Part shown: one piece after another, positions 36,351 to 49,332 of the stretch
Position numbering within the stretch: position 1 is the stretch's first letter
How the letters are laid out: each line of letters opens with the position of its first letter
Origin: Patellaria atrata CBS 101060
Lineage: Eukaryota; Ascomycota; Dothideomycetes; Patellariales; Patellariaceae
Reading direction: 5' to 3'
DNA: 64,000 nt
Assembly: GCA_010093705.1 (NCBI GenBank)
Contig: MU006093.1
Location: forward strand, 1,420,849-1,484,848
Notes under the pieces: generated by a model
The model's database searches: none
Seen by the model: the letters and a program-made list of their open reading frames with translations, nothing else
Told to the model about the DNA's origin: nothing
Made by a program: the position numbers and the translations under genes

Positions 36351-37500
36351 CTACCACGCTGAGTGTCCACCATCTATCTTGAGATCGGCTCCCTTTGCGA
36401 ATACGGTCAGCATTCTAAAATCCTAAAACATAAAGACCGGCAGGAGCAAGAAAATGATGAGATTTGACACGAGGACGAACTCACCGTCATGAAACTACTA
36501 GCATCACTCATCAAAAAGACTGCCGCACCCCTATATTCCCTCGGACCTGACAATCTCCCTAACATATTCTGCTTCGGCCACTCCGTCTTGCGCTCCGGAA
36601 ACCTCTCAAATAGCTCCTCCACCATCTGCGTAACAATATATCCCGGTGAAATCGTATTCACCCTGATGCCATGCTCGCCCCACTCCATAGCGAGGTTCCG
36701 CCCGAGCTGCAGGACCGCAGCTTTCGAGGCATTGTATGCCGGACAGATGAGTCCCCGGTTCGCCACACTACCGCTCATGCTCGCGATAATGACGATACTA
36801 CCCCCTTGCTCGAACCGCACCATCTGCCGAGCCACCGCCTGCGCGGTCATGAACGCACCTGTTACGTTTACCGAAAACATCCGATTCGCGTCTTCGGCCG
36901 TATACTCCAGCGCTGGGGTTTCCTGCTGGATTCCGGCTGCGGCGATCAGCCCGTCCAATCGACCGTGCTCGTCCGCAATCGCGGATATCGTTTCGTTGAG
37001 CGCGGGCACATCTCGCACGTCGATTTGTCGGTAATGGAGATTGGTGCCGAGGTCGAGGCGTGCGCGCTCGGCTATGGGGTGGAAGGAGCTGGACGGACTG
37101 GGGAGGATGTCGAGGGCGTAGACTACGGGCTATCAGCTTGATGGGCAACACAGCCTCCCTGGGAAGCTGTAGTGTTTGGGTTTTATAGACCTGTCGCTCC
37201 AGCTTCCAGCAATGCTTCTGCTTGTGTCAGACCCAAACCCCTTGCTCCACCTGAGACGAGGATTATTTTGTCCCTGAGACCAAACTCGGGGAGAAGTTTC
37301 GTGGTCTCAACGGAGGATTGTGCAGTTTTAGGGTTTCCCGAGATTGAGGCAGAGGGAAGCGCTACGCGGTCATGTTCTCGACGGGAGGTAGTGGTAGAGA
37401 AGGCAAATCGGGGCACGACTGGGAGGGCTTGGATGGAAGGACGGAGAGATGGGAGAGGACGGGTGATTAGGAGGCGGTGGGCGAGTCTTTGGGAGCGCAT
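36351..37500 (-). CDS. Short-chain dehydrogenase/reductase, probably mitochondrial
   Basis: Three exons (37500-37191, 37122-36485, 36392-36351) give 329 residues. The NAD(P)-binding loop is SGGARGLGLTQAEAL. The catalytic Ser lies in IIASMSGSVANRG and the YxxxK pair in AYNASKAAVL. NVTGAFMTAQAVAR and the closing GADLKIDGGHSAW are typical of the sorbose/arabinitol/mannitol reductase-like SDR group. The N-terminal 60 residues (MRSQRLAHRLLITRPLP) are Arg-rich without early acidic residues, and look like a mitochondrial presequence. The acceptor of the first intron (cgtag at 37123) was chosen because it alone gives ATVYALDIL in frame. The substrate is probably a polyol or ketose but is not proven by sequence. 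Confidence 0.88.
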
Positions 37501-38727
37501 CTTTGTTAGGTTGGAAGTTATGGTTTGGGCCTTGTGGAGTGAGGTCTCGTTCGAAAGATGGAGCGATGGACTGTTGGTGCTTCCTGTTGAAGGAGGTGTA
37601 ACACAACCTCAAGCTCTCTTGTGACTCAAACCTCCTCTTTCGTCTCTGTATGCTGTATAATGTCAATCTTCTTTGTCTGAACTCTTCATCGTCTCGTCGT
37701 CGAACGGTAATGTACACGACGGGATACAGTACGATATGACATAAAATCCACCCGACTCGATCCACTATAGCATATCTATCAATCTCCACATATCATACGT
37801 CTCTTTCTCAACCGTATAAACAAAACAGAAGTCCAGTAGGCTCTCCCATCCCCTTATAGCTCGGGGTCCGGCCAAGCTCCTCCAACCCCTCTCTTCGCTT
37901 TCCCCACACTAACTCTATTTATCCCCACGAATCTACGTACCTTCGACTTCCCCCCTTTCCAGATCGAAAAGGTAAAATCTGCGCTCAGGCCAAATCTCCT
38001 TCATAGCTTTTGGTTCCCAGATCTGAGATCTTCCCGTCCCATCGGTCCATCTACACTACTGTACGTAATTCTCCGGTCTTTTGTTTCCTGGTTCCCGGGC
38101 GGCGCAAGAGGCGGGAACCCTAAAAACTGCTATGAAGGACGTATGGTCTGTGCTTTTTGAGGTTTCTCATGCACGCTGGGTTCTGGGATTTCCATCGTGT
38201 GCCGTCATAGCCGGCGATGTCAGAGTGTGGGGTAAATCAGGATGCGCTAGACAACGGTGGGAAGTTGTTTATGAAGACGTCGTGGGAACGTCTTATTGCT
38301 CTGACATATTTTTGTTTTGACATGTTTCTGCTCTGATATGTTACTGCTCCGACGTGTTACTACTCTGGCATGTTTCTGCGCTAGCATGTTTTGGCTCTGA
38401 CATTATTCACATGTGCAAATTCTTGTACGAATACTTTGAGAAAGATAGATATGTCGTTAATTACCAGATCATTCGCGCTCATCTGATCCACAGTCTCTCG
38501 ATTGGCATATATACTCCTTATCTACGAGATAATGGGAAACAACTATACAAAAAATAAATCCTTCCACATATGCGCATCTAAATGCTCATCTGAAAAATTA
38601 ACCAAGATATGGATGAAAATAATTTGGAAACCCTCAAACCCATCAACGCCGACAGTCTTGCATAATCTTAGTATGCTGAGAGAATGAATCGACTGTTTAA
38701 TATTAAAGGGAGGCATGCATCCTTCCT
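37501..38727. other. Intergenic region with a 16-bp minisatellite
   Basis: This 1.2-kb region lies between the 5' end of the SDR gene and the 3' end of the antiporter gene. It contains the repeat array at 38297-38408, listed separately. No supported gene. Confidence 0.45.
38297..38408. repeat. Degenerate minisatellite: seven 16-bp units
   Basis: Seven units of exactly 16 bp follow each other without gaps, near-consensus tgctctgacatgtttc. Start points are 38297, 38313, 38329, 38345, 38361, 38377 and 38393. Units differ from consensus at about one to five positions, so the array is old. The period is exact, so chance is unlikely. Confidence 0.85.
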
Positions 38728-41700
38728 CTACGAAGACGTCTTCGCGTTGATGACCAGCACGCTGGCCCTGAGACCGCTAGACACAGCTCTCTCACCCAAA
38801 ACACCCAAAGCTTTCCTCGCATCAACGTGCGGTGTATCGGTATCCTTCTCCAGCGAGAACTCTTGCATCCTCAAAGCATGTCTGCCCAAGATGATCATGT
38901 CACCAGCGTTCTTGGGGCTCTGGCCGACCTCTTCAGCCGCTCGAGCGAGCACGTCCTTGACGGGCGTTTCAGTGACGATGGTGTCGAATTTGACGCGTGT
39001 CATTTGTTCTGAGGGGAGAGAACTGCTGATTGCTGCGAAGAAAGTGGCATCCCGCTCGTTGGGGTCGAACATCGATGTCTGGAACTTGACGTGCACGATA
39101 GTTGCGGTGATATCTTCCTTCTCGGCAAGCTGGATCGCCAGGCGTAGCGCCACTCTATCATCTTCGCCACCAAAGAAGGCCATGAAGATATGATGGCTTT
39201 GATCCGCTTGTACAGAGGCGAAAGCTTCACTGGCAGTGGAACGGAACGATATAGCACTGAGGTTGTACTTCGGCTTCGGCCTATCCTTATTGGCGATAGC
39301 GATGCCTCCAAAACGGCGGGCGACGAACACGGCGGAGTTGCAAGGTTGGTGATCCAAAGTGTTGAGTACGAAGTTAGTATAAGCTGCCGAAGAAAGCTTT
39401 CCACTGGTGCTGTTGGGGTTGGGGGCATTGAGTAGTTGAGTTTCGCTCAAAGTGCCATTCTCACTCCAGGGAAGAAGTATCAAGTCAGACGAGACCTCTG
39501 CTGCCTTTCCAACTAACACCTCGGCGAATGAAGACTCTGGTATGACGGAAACCTCACCAGTGACGGAGATATTATTCATCTGGCCAACAGTACGGAAAGT
39601 GTTAACGACAGGATCGAGTACGGTGAATTCTTCAACCTCAGATACTTTCATAACCGAGGAATCACGATCCGTAAGTTCAACTAGACGAATTCCGTAAGCT
39701 TCCACTGGCCGTTCGGGGGGCCTTTCACTTGAGGGAGTGTCAACGGGATCGGAGTTCTTGTTGAAAGCTTCATCTTTAGAGGTGGGGTGAGAGGGATGAG
39801 TCTTATGCACTACTCCAGGGCAACTGCCGCTAAGCATAGACATAAGAGTGACAAGTGCAGGCATGTTATCCATGCGAAGATATACGAGCAGACGCTGAAT
39901 TTTGGTGGTCTGGAATTTGTCGAATGCCAAGCTATCGCCCGAGCTCTCGTCATCCGAACGGGCAATTGGAGCGCCAGTATCCCAATCGATCTCACCTCGC
40001 TTCCAGGCTTCGATCTTCTTTTGGTACCATCCTGGATAGAGCATCACTGTTAGAGGTGTGGTAGTGAAGGTGGTAACAACGGCCATGACAACGAAAACGG
40101 TGAACGTTCGTCCACTCAAAATCTTGGCCTGTAAACCGATGTTCTACGCAAAATGTCAGAATTTGGACAACAAATGGATTGAGTCGATTACTCACCAGCA
40201 CAATGAGTTCTACCAAGCCTTTGCAGCTCATCAAAGCTCCGATGGCGAAAGATTCACGCCACACTAGCCCATTGAAGCGAGCAGCGAGAGCGGCACCGAA
40301 GAACTTAGTGAAGAAGGCGACAGAAATGACGGCAGCTACATATGCCCAAACCATTCCACTGTCGAGCAATCCTAAATTGGTGTTTAAACCTGAGAGTGCA
40401 AAGTAGAGCGGAAGGAACAGGGTACTGATCAGATCCTCAAGCTTTTCAGTAAGTTGAATGGCGAAACCACCTTCATGCGGGCATAGCAGTCCGATCATGA
40501 AACCACCGAAGATAGGATGCACGCCAATAACACCAGTAAAGAATGCTGAGGCGAGAGTGAGCAACAGTGTAAGGGCGACAATACTCTGACTAGGGCCATT
40601 GGTGAGGGCATTGTTCTTTCGTAGGATCCACATGAACACAGGGCGAACGGCGTAGACGAGAAACAAGACATATCCCAAACAGGTCAACAGAACCCATACT
40701 GCCGTGAGACCGGATCCTGAATTCACCAAGGCGACACAGAGAGCGAGCAAAATCCAGCCTGTATCACATATCAGTATCGTCACGTGCTGTGATCTGCAAC
40801 CTTGCATGGTGAAGCGCAGGGATGGAGATGTGGTGCGGAAAGATGCCAAGACTTACCGATAACGTCGTTTCCAACACCAGCAGAAAGTACAATGATACCG
40901 ACAGGTGTCACAAGGAGTTTCAAGTCGACTAGAATTCTGCACAGGACGGGAAAGGCCTATTTTCGGGTCAGCGCTAATGTTCTACGAGTCCAGCTGATAA
41001 TGTACGAGAATGCTGAGTGCTTCGCCGACGTCACGCCGCGCGGTCACCTTAGCTCTTGGCTGAGATTCCACGAATTTCCAACTGCTGGCAGAATAAAACT
41101 CGAAGATACGTACCGTAATAGCCATAGCAACGCCGATGAACAGTAAGTAAGTACCGAAATCGATATGTTCAAGGCCTTCATCGCCAGCAAATTCCTTGTA
41201 CAAACCCCATGCGACGGCGCCGCCCAGTCCGAAAGGGAGGAGCATACCACCGACTCCCACGCTGAGTGCGATTTTCCAGTTGCTGATGAGGAATCTCAAG
41301 TCGACTTCTAAGCCGACCAAAAACAGAAACAGCACTAGACCGAGGTTTGCAACGAGGGCAAGATTGGGCATGGATGCCTCGGGGAAAATAGATTCAGTGA
41401 AGCCAGGAATCCTACCGAAGACTGAGGGACCGAGAAGAATGCCGCCGATAACTTCGGCGATGACACGAGGTTGGCGCAATTTCGAGAGGGGGAAATGCAG
41501 CAGACGACAGAAGATGATGATGATACCAGCCTAGTTCGTGTCAGAAGATAGACGATATTGCTACCCCTAAACACACGGAATAGTCAAAGAGGTTCTGTTG
41601 GTTCTGCTACGTACCTGAATGATGAAGATAATAATTGGTTCCTTGGGGTTATACTCTGTTGGATTTGACCCCTCGATAATACCAGCTTGAGGGGGAGCTC

Positions 41701-41776
41701 TGTTGCCATCGCCAGGCTCGGAGACTCCCGCCCTGATGACCAGGTTGGCGACCACATCGGTGAAGCCTACAGTCAT
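38728..41776 (-). CDS. KHA1: K+/H+ antiporter, Kha1-like (CPA2 family)
   Basis: Five exons (41776-41615, 41530-41114, 40956-40857, 40758-40196, 40143-38728) give 885 residues, close to yeast Kha1. It exchanges K+ (or Na+) for protons, in yeast in Golgi-type membranes. The first half is a Na+/H+-exchanger domain with about 12 membrane segments: [40 protein letters not shown], the core [15 protein letters not shown] and [16 protein letters not shown] (Asp in the ion site), [14 protein letters not shown], and [11 protein letters not shown] before [14 protein letters not shown]. The C-terminal half (from about 470) is cytosolic and resembles universal-stress-type domains ([31 protein letters not shown]). 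The start at 41776 is the first ATG in frame. Every splice join keeps frame. Confidence 0.93.
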
Positions 41777-42123
41777 GATGTCCACTTATTCCTCTTGCTC
41801 CCACACTGTTTGTTCAGAGAGGTGGTATTCAGGGAAGGGGATCAAGTGAGATAGCAGGTTTAGAAGTGATGATATGAGGGTGGTTTAAATACATATGGGG
41901 ACGGAGTCCGAATGGGCAAAGCTTCCCATAACTTGGTTCACGATATTATCACGATGATTACTTCGGCGGGAGCACTAGGAGATTTGGCGTGAAACATTGG
42001 TGGATAGTCCTGCCACACTGAAAGTCCTAGAACTCCCTTTCAGAAGCCATGCTGCCAAGGCGTTCGGGGATATGGGTCAGAGCGTGGGGATTAGGCGATC
42101 TTGGGAACCTGCCGCTGCGCTTT

Positions 42124-42161
42124 GCTTTGACCTCCGCTTTGACTTTGTGCTTTGACCTGAC
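42124..42161. repeat. Three tandem 12-13 bp units of gctttgacyt
   Basis: Units gctttgacctcc, gctttgactttgt and gctttgacctgac follow one another. Small and degenerate. Confidence 0.5.
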
Positions 42162-45100
42162 ACCGGTTTGGCTCGCACTGCCGTTTGCAGGTGACTGAGC
42201 ACAGGTTGGTCCTATCATGCTGAATATACATACAAGTATTTGCATCATTCCTGCATATTCCCCGGTGATGCTGCACTTGATGCACTCGCTGCAATCGCTG
42301 TACTCTCATCCAGTTTCGTCAGATCGCCCTATCTGTTCACATGTTGAGGCACGGCTGGACAGACTTGCTGGCTCATCCAGGTCGAGAAGTCCTCACCGCG
42401 CTCTTCACCGCTCCGCTGTTGATGAGAGTGGAAACGAGCTGATCCAAGTGAAGCTGCGGTCGACGGACGAGCGAACGGGCTTCTTGCTGGTTCCTTTGTC
42501 TTGGAACCCACCCCTCCTTCCCGGTGCGTACCCCAATCATCTCCATGAGGGGTACTCATGTGCTCGTTATTGGATACTTGGGCATCGACCATCACCGTTG
42601 TTCGATTTGATAGAGAATACAGATTCTACATCAGCGACGAAGTAGTGCAGTATTTGCACATGTCTCCCAGTATAACTCAAAGTTCTTGGTCCTGCGCGGT
42701 ATTTTCCCACGCCTATTTCAAAGCAATCAGTTGGCGGGGAGGAGACATCAATAGAACGGACCAATCGTCCACTACTTTCTATTAGGATACGGGTAGCATC
42801 AGTACTGAGCTGCTAGTCCCTTAAGGAACCTTAGGGGTTCAGGCGATAGCAATACTATACTGTCACAGTACAAGTAGAATCGCGTAGGACGGAGTACACT
42901 TCTTACTTGATGCCTCGATTAATTCGACTCCGATGGTCATGAACTTTTCCAGCTGAGTAACCACTGTCGCACAAGTATGGAAAACAGATTTATCTACTAC
43001 TACCAGAAATCCCAACGTTCTCATACCTCGCTTATGGGAATAACTGCCCGAGATCAGTACGGTAGAAATCTAGATCAGCTTGCCCGCAGACACCTATGCG
43101 GCCCCGGCGTAGGATCTTAGTTCTAAGCATGGAATAGGAAAGTGTACCCCGCATAACACTGAATAACAAAACTACAAGTATCTTGATGACCGTAAGCTGT
43201 AACCTTAAAATATCTATCATACTTTCTTGTATCGAAAAGTGTCGCTTGCCCTAACATCAACACCCTGAATATCCTTTCGATTTTGGGAAGCGCTGCCATG
43301 CGTATACGAGTACGCATAAAGTAAGTCTCTGGGACATGCCGAAAGCCTTTGAGTTACGCGATAGGAAATGTAGAGACAATCGGTTGAAGAAGTTGTTCTA
43401 CGTGTAAGTGAAGTTTCACATGACGCAACATCATCCTGTAGAATCCCTCAAATTCTCGCAAGGCTGGGTTATTCTCAGGAGTCAGGACCTCCTCTCGCTG
43501 TATTCACCCGTCTCTTAGGAAGGTACAGGCGTTGTGCTCTACGCGTTCAACTTTCTGTTCTCGCGTCAATCTTTTGGGGTTTTGATATAAATCCTTCATT
43601 CGAAATCCGTCATAAAGCTCTGCCGCTATTGATCAGTCAAAATCATGAGCTATCAGGCTATCAGTTATGTAAACTCGTGGAAGACGTTCGGATCACTGTG
43701 TCAGGCCTTGGTCACGCGATATCGAACGTTTCTCATTCTCTCAGCCCTTCATGTCGTAGCCCTACTTATAATACGGAGGAAAACCTTTGAATTCGAACCT
43801 TTCGATTTAATTTACGCTCTCAAGAACCCTGTGTCAGATGTAAAGGACGGAAATGGCTAATGCCGTCTCATTTCCAGGTCCTTCCTCGTTCAATCACCTC
43901 ATTCTACCCACGTGTTAGTCAATGTGGATTATAAGGCCCCTGGTCTCCAGGATTCCAACAGACTACAGTACCGTAGAGCAGGGTACGCATTGATGCATAA
44001 GGTAAACCTTAAGGTATATCTACAAGCATTGTCGCGGGGCAACGCAAGTCGACGTTTTGGTCCCCGTCTTCAGCGGGCGAGCCCGAGCAATTCCTTAGCA
44101 CACGGGACGCCGCGAACCAGGCCTGAATAGGCCGTAGTTCGCTCTCTAATCTAACTTCAAAGGAAACTAGACGCTAGCCTATGTTCATGTCGTGAAAGGT
44201 GCTCAACGATGGCTTCATACTTTATTGTAACCTCAAAAGTTCTAATCCACCGCAAGCTCGAGATCTAAGGCTACACCTTCCTTGAATCGTTAATAAGAAA
44301 AACGACGAGGGAATCTGAGAGTTACTGCAAGGCTCCGATGTTAGGCACTGAATATCAGAAAATCAATTGGTCATGAGGTCACAATCAATCAATCATTCAC
44401 ATCATAGCTGCTTGAATCTACAATAGTACTGTTGGTAAGCGCTCGCCATCGAAAATGATTCTGAATGCATAGCCCCAAAATTTTTTTCTTCGAACGCAAG
44501 ATCCAGACCATCGAACCTCCATCGGCTCGATGCAAGCCTCGATGATTGTACTAGGTACGGTATTGCTACCTCTGGTCACATGTGAAGTGTAATTCATTCC
44601 CTTCAATCAATAAGACACCCAATGCCATCAATCAAACGTGCAACCTAGATCTCTTGCTGACCACCTTCCCTGTACGACATCTTCATCTAGGCCCCGAATT
44701 ATGGTCTCCAATCGCATACCCCCCAAGTTCATTCATACTGACCGGTGTACGATGCTCATGGCGAATTGAATTTCAGTCTTCCCATTGGAACGATCCCGCG
44801 AAACCTCAAGATCTTGAGGGACAGACACCCAGCCTTATTCTCACACACCTCATCTACCTTCCCAACGCTTTGGGTCTGGATCTTCGCCACCTCAACGCTG
44901 CATTTCTCCTGTTACACGGTCCTCGAGCGTCCTCCACCCGATAGTGCATGACTGTGTGACTCTGAATTCCTAGCTTCAGCCTCGCAGTATAAGAGATGCG
45001 ATAAAGTTCATTGCGTTCTCTATCACGCTGCTGATCATCCCATCAAAGAGAAGCTCTGTCAGCTTCACGGTTTACCTCGCAGGTTAGTAAAGGCTCAAAG

Positions 45101-46262
45101 TTGATTCTCCTACAAATGTATTCTCTCAAACCGCCCAGGCGCCACGGGAGGTCTTTATCTAGTATATACGGTTAATCTTTAACATCAATCGAGATACGAA
45201 CTTTATATAATGTTTCTTCGCTGGCAAGCATTCTCATGCACGACAACACACTCTTATCTGCATGTTTTCTCCCGTAGTATGGTGATACCCTTGCAGAGGG
45301 AGAACTATCAATCCTTCAGAAGATGTACTCTTCGTGTACCGTAATGTATAAATGCATAAAGGGTCGACGGAACTTCATCAACAGCATTCGGTCATCACGC
45401 ATCCCCAGCTTAGACCACGTCAAAATTGTGGAAACAGCCGCTTCAACGGAGATGTTCTTTGAGCCATACACCATCCATCAATTTCAAGACTTCGAAATCA
45501 ACTTGTTCACACCTATCGCGTCTCTTTCATAAACGTCGAATCGGAGGAATCTATTGAGATCTAGAAATTTGCAATATCCTTAGAAAGTCTCAATATGTTG
45601 TCCAGGATGTTGATTACTGCTACACGCATTCATTCCATTACGGCAAATATCTGGAAATAGGATGTACAATCGGCTTACATTCCGGAAATGGAAACAATTT
45701 CACCTCGAATGCCTCCTTCATTATGTGCTAAATGTGAGTTGATACATGATAGTCTTCTCGGATCTAGACCGGTATCAAATCAGATACCCATGGATGATCG
45801 TGTCATCCAAAATATAGCTTCTATTGGATATATAATCAATGAGTATGACCATCCGCGGAGGACGCACTGTAAGCCATACGAGAAATGGTAAAGAGTTCTT
45901 CTAACTTCTCGAGTGCTTATATCTTTCCATAGTTACTCCATTTTAATATAATTATTATTGTTCAGGGAGCACCGGACTTCATCAGCCAATGGCGGGTGAA
46001 CTATCACGCACTTCAAGGGAATCTTATTTATCATGATTTCTTCCTTCAAGACAAATACAATACTCGCAGAGACTACGGTAGGATTTGCGGAATTTCCTTC
46101 GCATCAATAGGGTAATTCCCTAAGGCACGTTTGCTCATGAATGAACCTGAAGGTGAAGTACCGTAAGGTAAGATAAATTTTCTTCTACTTAGTTTATGGT
46201 TCATATGTCACCACCGTCGAAGGAAGGAGCATTCATTCCAGCGTGGCACTGTTCCTTCCCTT

Positions 46263-46288
46263 GAGGTACTCGTAAGGTAAGGTACCTC
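46263..46288. repeat. Inverted repeat gaggtac...gtacctc
   Basis: Seven-base arms (46263-46269 and 46282-46288) surround a 12-base loop containing taaggtaag. Similar short words (aaggtac, gtaccgtaagg) occur nearby at about 46160 and elsewhere in intergenic DNA. Confidence 0.4.
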
Positions 46289-46411
46289 TTGGTTTTTTAG
46301 AGGTTGCTCTCATCTAATTACACTCGCAAAGAAAACAATCATATAAATAATAAAAAGCTTCTACGCGTTTAACATGGGGTATAACCGTGCGTTTTTCCTT
46401 TTTATCTCATT

Positions 46412-46470
46412 GTAACTGTCAGTTGAAGACATCGTCAATCGTAACGGTCAGTTGGAAGACATCCAATCGT
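46412..46470. repeat. Imperfect 29-bp tandem duplication
   Basis: The stretch 46412-46440 and the following 46441-46470 both read gtaac(t/g)gtcagttg(g)aagacatc, then a caatcg tail. It lies about 90 bp past the 3' end of the mannosidase gene. Confidence 0.6.
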
Positions 46471-46555
46471 CGATCGGAAAGTTTCCGCAAGACTGCTCCC
46501 TCTTCCATTATTATCTTCATCAATGGCATCATACGCCTCTTCACTTAAATCTGAA

Positions 46556-49332
46556 TTACGCCGAAAGTCCATCTTCCATTTTCTCTACAGTTGGTCGACG
46601 GAACCAACGTCTAACGCAATATCGCCCTACAATGGCAAACGTGAACGTCAGCAACAGGGCTAATACGAAAGCGAGTACCCAAAATGGCATGTCGCCATAC
46701 GTATCAGAAGATACATCTGTGGGTACGGGTACGTACGGTTCACCGTGAGATGCTGGGCTCGGGACCTCAAGGCTTTCGTCCCACCAAACAGTCGGTTCCG
46801 GCCCGAGTTCGAAGTCCAACCGACCGCCGTCACGAAATACATCGTCCCAAGTCACCCAAACTTGTTTCCACTCCCCGCCGTTAACCTTCAAACTCTGTAC
46901 GTAGAAATCGCGTGTCTTCCTGTCACCACCCCCGGAAGCCGTCACCTCGAGCGCCTTCCCACCGCCCAAGTCAATGGTTATCGACTCGAACCATGGACTT
47001 ACGATAAGAAAGGTCGTCTGGCCTACAACCGGGTAAAGCCCAATCATCATCCACAGGATGTAAGACTGCATGGCCCCCGCGTCGCTGTTCCCAGGAATGC
47101 CCGCACGTCCCGGACTATAATACGCATTGGCGATCTGCCGCGTCTGCTTAACGGTCAGGTCCTGGCGGCCTGCAAAGCTATAAAGATAAGGTGCGCCCAA
47201 GCTCGGCTGATTTGTAGGATCGAAGATTGTGTTGTTCGCTTTTGGGCGCTCGGGGTAGCGACCAGGCTTGAAAAAGGTATCAAGACGTCGAAGAAACGTC
47301 TCCTTCCCACCAGACCATTCGATAAGAGTAGCGGCGTCGTGAACGGGATTTAAAGTATACTGCCAGGGCAAGCCTTGGTAGTAGGGTTCCACCCAATAAC
47401 ATGCACCGCACGATAATGGATCCTGTTCTACGAAGCTGCCACTCGCATCGTTATTGCGAGGAACCAAGAAGCCTGAGAATCCGAGGGACGTGGCATTCTC
47501 ATCCCAGTGATTACGCCAATTTCGAGATCGAGCGAGATATTTGTTGGCTTCTTGCGTCCGACCCAAACCATTTGCCACCTGGAAGAGTCCGAAGTCATTA
47601 CCGGCATATTCCACAGCACGTGAAACTGAGCGAGTGTATTTAAGAGTGATGAAACCTCGCTCGTTCCAGTCCGGTAGAGCCCCACGGCCTTGTTGCACGG
47701 ACGAATCACGTGCAGAAGGATCGTCGGTGTTTGGCGGTTCATTCTCCGCATCGGCAAGCATAGCATCTGCAAATAAGACCCAGTTAGCCAAGATATTTTT
47801 TAGAAAAGGAAAAATAACAACAGAAATTACCGAAGCCATCCTCCCAGTTGATACCCCCGCGAACGCCTTTCACATAGGCGTCAGCGAGCACAGTGTCAGC
47901 GTGAGAGCCACCCTGCGTCCTGCCGTTGTAGTTGGACGAGCGCCCATCTGGCATCCAACCCTCGTTTCTCCACGTGTCGATCAGGGACCTGATTTGCTCT
48001 TCATACGTTCTGGGCTGAAGGATATGTTGGAGTGGCGTTGCGCAGCGATGAGTATCCCAAAGCGTGTAAAAGTCATCGTAATAAGGCTCCGAAGATGTCC
48101 ACAAAGGATTTTCTCCGGTGCGATTTGAAGGAAGCAAATGCATTCCATACAAACTGGAATACAGATGCCTTAGGTTGTCGACTCCGGTCTCGGCGGTGGT
48201 AACCTTTCCGAATACTTCAGTATTCCAACGGCTGACAGCATCGTCTATCAGGGATGTAAATGACTTGTCGGCGGGAGATTCTCGGTCAATGTATTCACAG
48301 GCACGATCTGATGAAATGAAAGAAACTCCGACTCTCGACATGACCTCTGTGGCCTCAAACGTAAATACTGCTCCTAATCTCTTCGACCCACTAACGGACG
48401 AGACTTCACCGTATGATTCTAGGGTGGTTTCAGATCCTATGAACGTTCGACCGCTCGTCGGTGCAGTGTCAAATTGACCGCAGAAATGAATTGTCCAATT
48501 CGGCGCTGATGCGAGGTTAGCTCTACGACAGGTAAAACTTTATTCATTCTTGCCTTTATTCCAGCCGTTATTGTAAGTTCCGCTTCCTTCGTAATGTCCA
48601 TCATCAAAAATTGTCATATTACCCCCGGCATATCCTTGGTTCCATCCCATCCCTCTATATGAGGGAAGAACGTGGGATACATCGACAAGTACAGATGATG
48701 GACCTTCAGAAAAAGTGTACAGAAAGGCTCCAGTGTGCTCGGTTCCGGCCAATTCTGCAGTCACTCCATTCATAAGAGAACTCTTGTAGTATCCGACGGA
48801 ACCTTCATCTGGCGAGGCCCGGGAAGCAGAGAGATCATTCAGAGGATTCTCAATTTCTCCAGCGACGGGTAATTGCGATACTACGCCGTACTTGGGAGCA
48901 CCTCCAGTTCCTGACTCATGCATCATACTGAATCCAGTAATCGTGCCTTGTGATACTGATGTCGTCCGTTAACCAGATATCGGAATCATAAGACATAAAC
49001 CAGCCTTACAGTATCCAGAGTAAGCTTCCGCTTGTCCTGACGAGACGTCTGGCCCTAATTTGACCATGGCAAATGGTGCTTGGATTCTCAATTAGGAACG
49101 CTTCAGCTTTTACATTCTTAGCTACGACATACCCGCAACCACACCTGGAAACATATTACCGCCTCCTTCAGTCCCATGGCTTTGAATCTCTGTTAGTATC
49201 CTATTAAGTGTTTCCATACAGGGACACTTACAATACATCCACATATTCGGTACGGTCCTGCTGTTGCGCTGCAACTAACATATAAGCAATTGGAAGTAGC
49301 CATATTGACCGATAAAATAGTGTCGTAACCAT
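46556..49332 (-). CDS. GH92 alpha-1,2-mannosidase, secreted with a C-terminal membrane anchor
   Basis: Six exons (49332-49232, 49179-49133, 49078-49010, 48955-48554, 48505-47831, 47766-46556) give 834 residues. GH92 enzymes are Ca2+-dependent exo-mannosidases that trim alpha-linked mannose. A signal peptide (MVTTLFYRSIWLLPIAYMLV) leads EYVDVFHGTEGGGNMFPGVV and FAMVKLGPDV, then GFSMMHESGTGG, FYTLWDTHRCATPLQH, NWEDGFDAMLADA, YWVEPYYQGLPWQYTL and GIPGNSDAGAMQSY, all in family order. A helix near the end (FWVLAFVLALLLTFTFAIVG) followed by a basic tail suggests a membrane anchor. Intron 4 (48553-48506) starts with GC rather than GT (gcaaga), with a gagctaac branch; only this join keeps the frame and removes a stop. 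Exons 1-3 are short, and their ends were set by phase. Confidence 0.88.

Larger units (their letters stand above)
41777..46555. other. Long gene-poor intergenic region
   Basis: About 4.8 kb with no confidently supported gene. It holds a short GCTTTGAC repeat (42124-42161), a weak spliced small-gene candidate (45688-46035), a short inverted repeat (46263-46288) and a 29-bp tandem duplication (46412-46470). I see no transposon ends, reverse transcriptase or transposase remnants. Confidence 0.5.

Noticed and set aside
36489-37034. 181-codon open frame antisense to the short-chain dehydrogenase
   Set aside because: Shadow of a real exon; the sense frame carries the catalytic Ser and YxxxK motifs.
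41777-46555. Transposon or virus-derived insertion in the long gap
   Set aside because: I found no terminal repeats, reverse transcriptase, integrase, transposase or capsid-like segments in any frame.
46745-47353. 202-codon frame antisense to the GH92 mannosidase
   Set aside because: Shadow of exon 6, which has conserved GH92 motifs.
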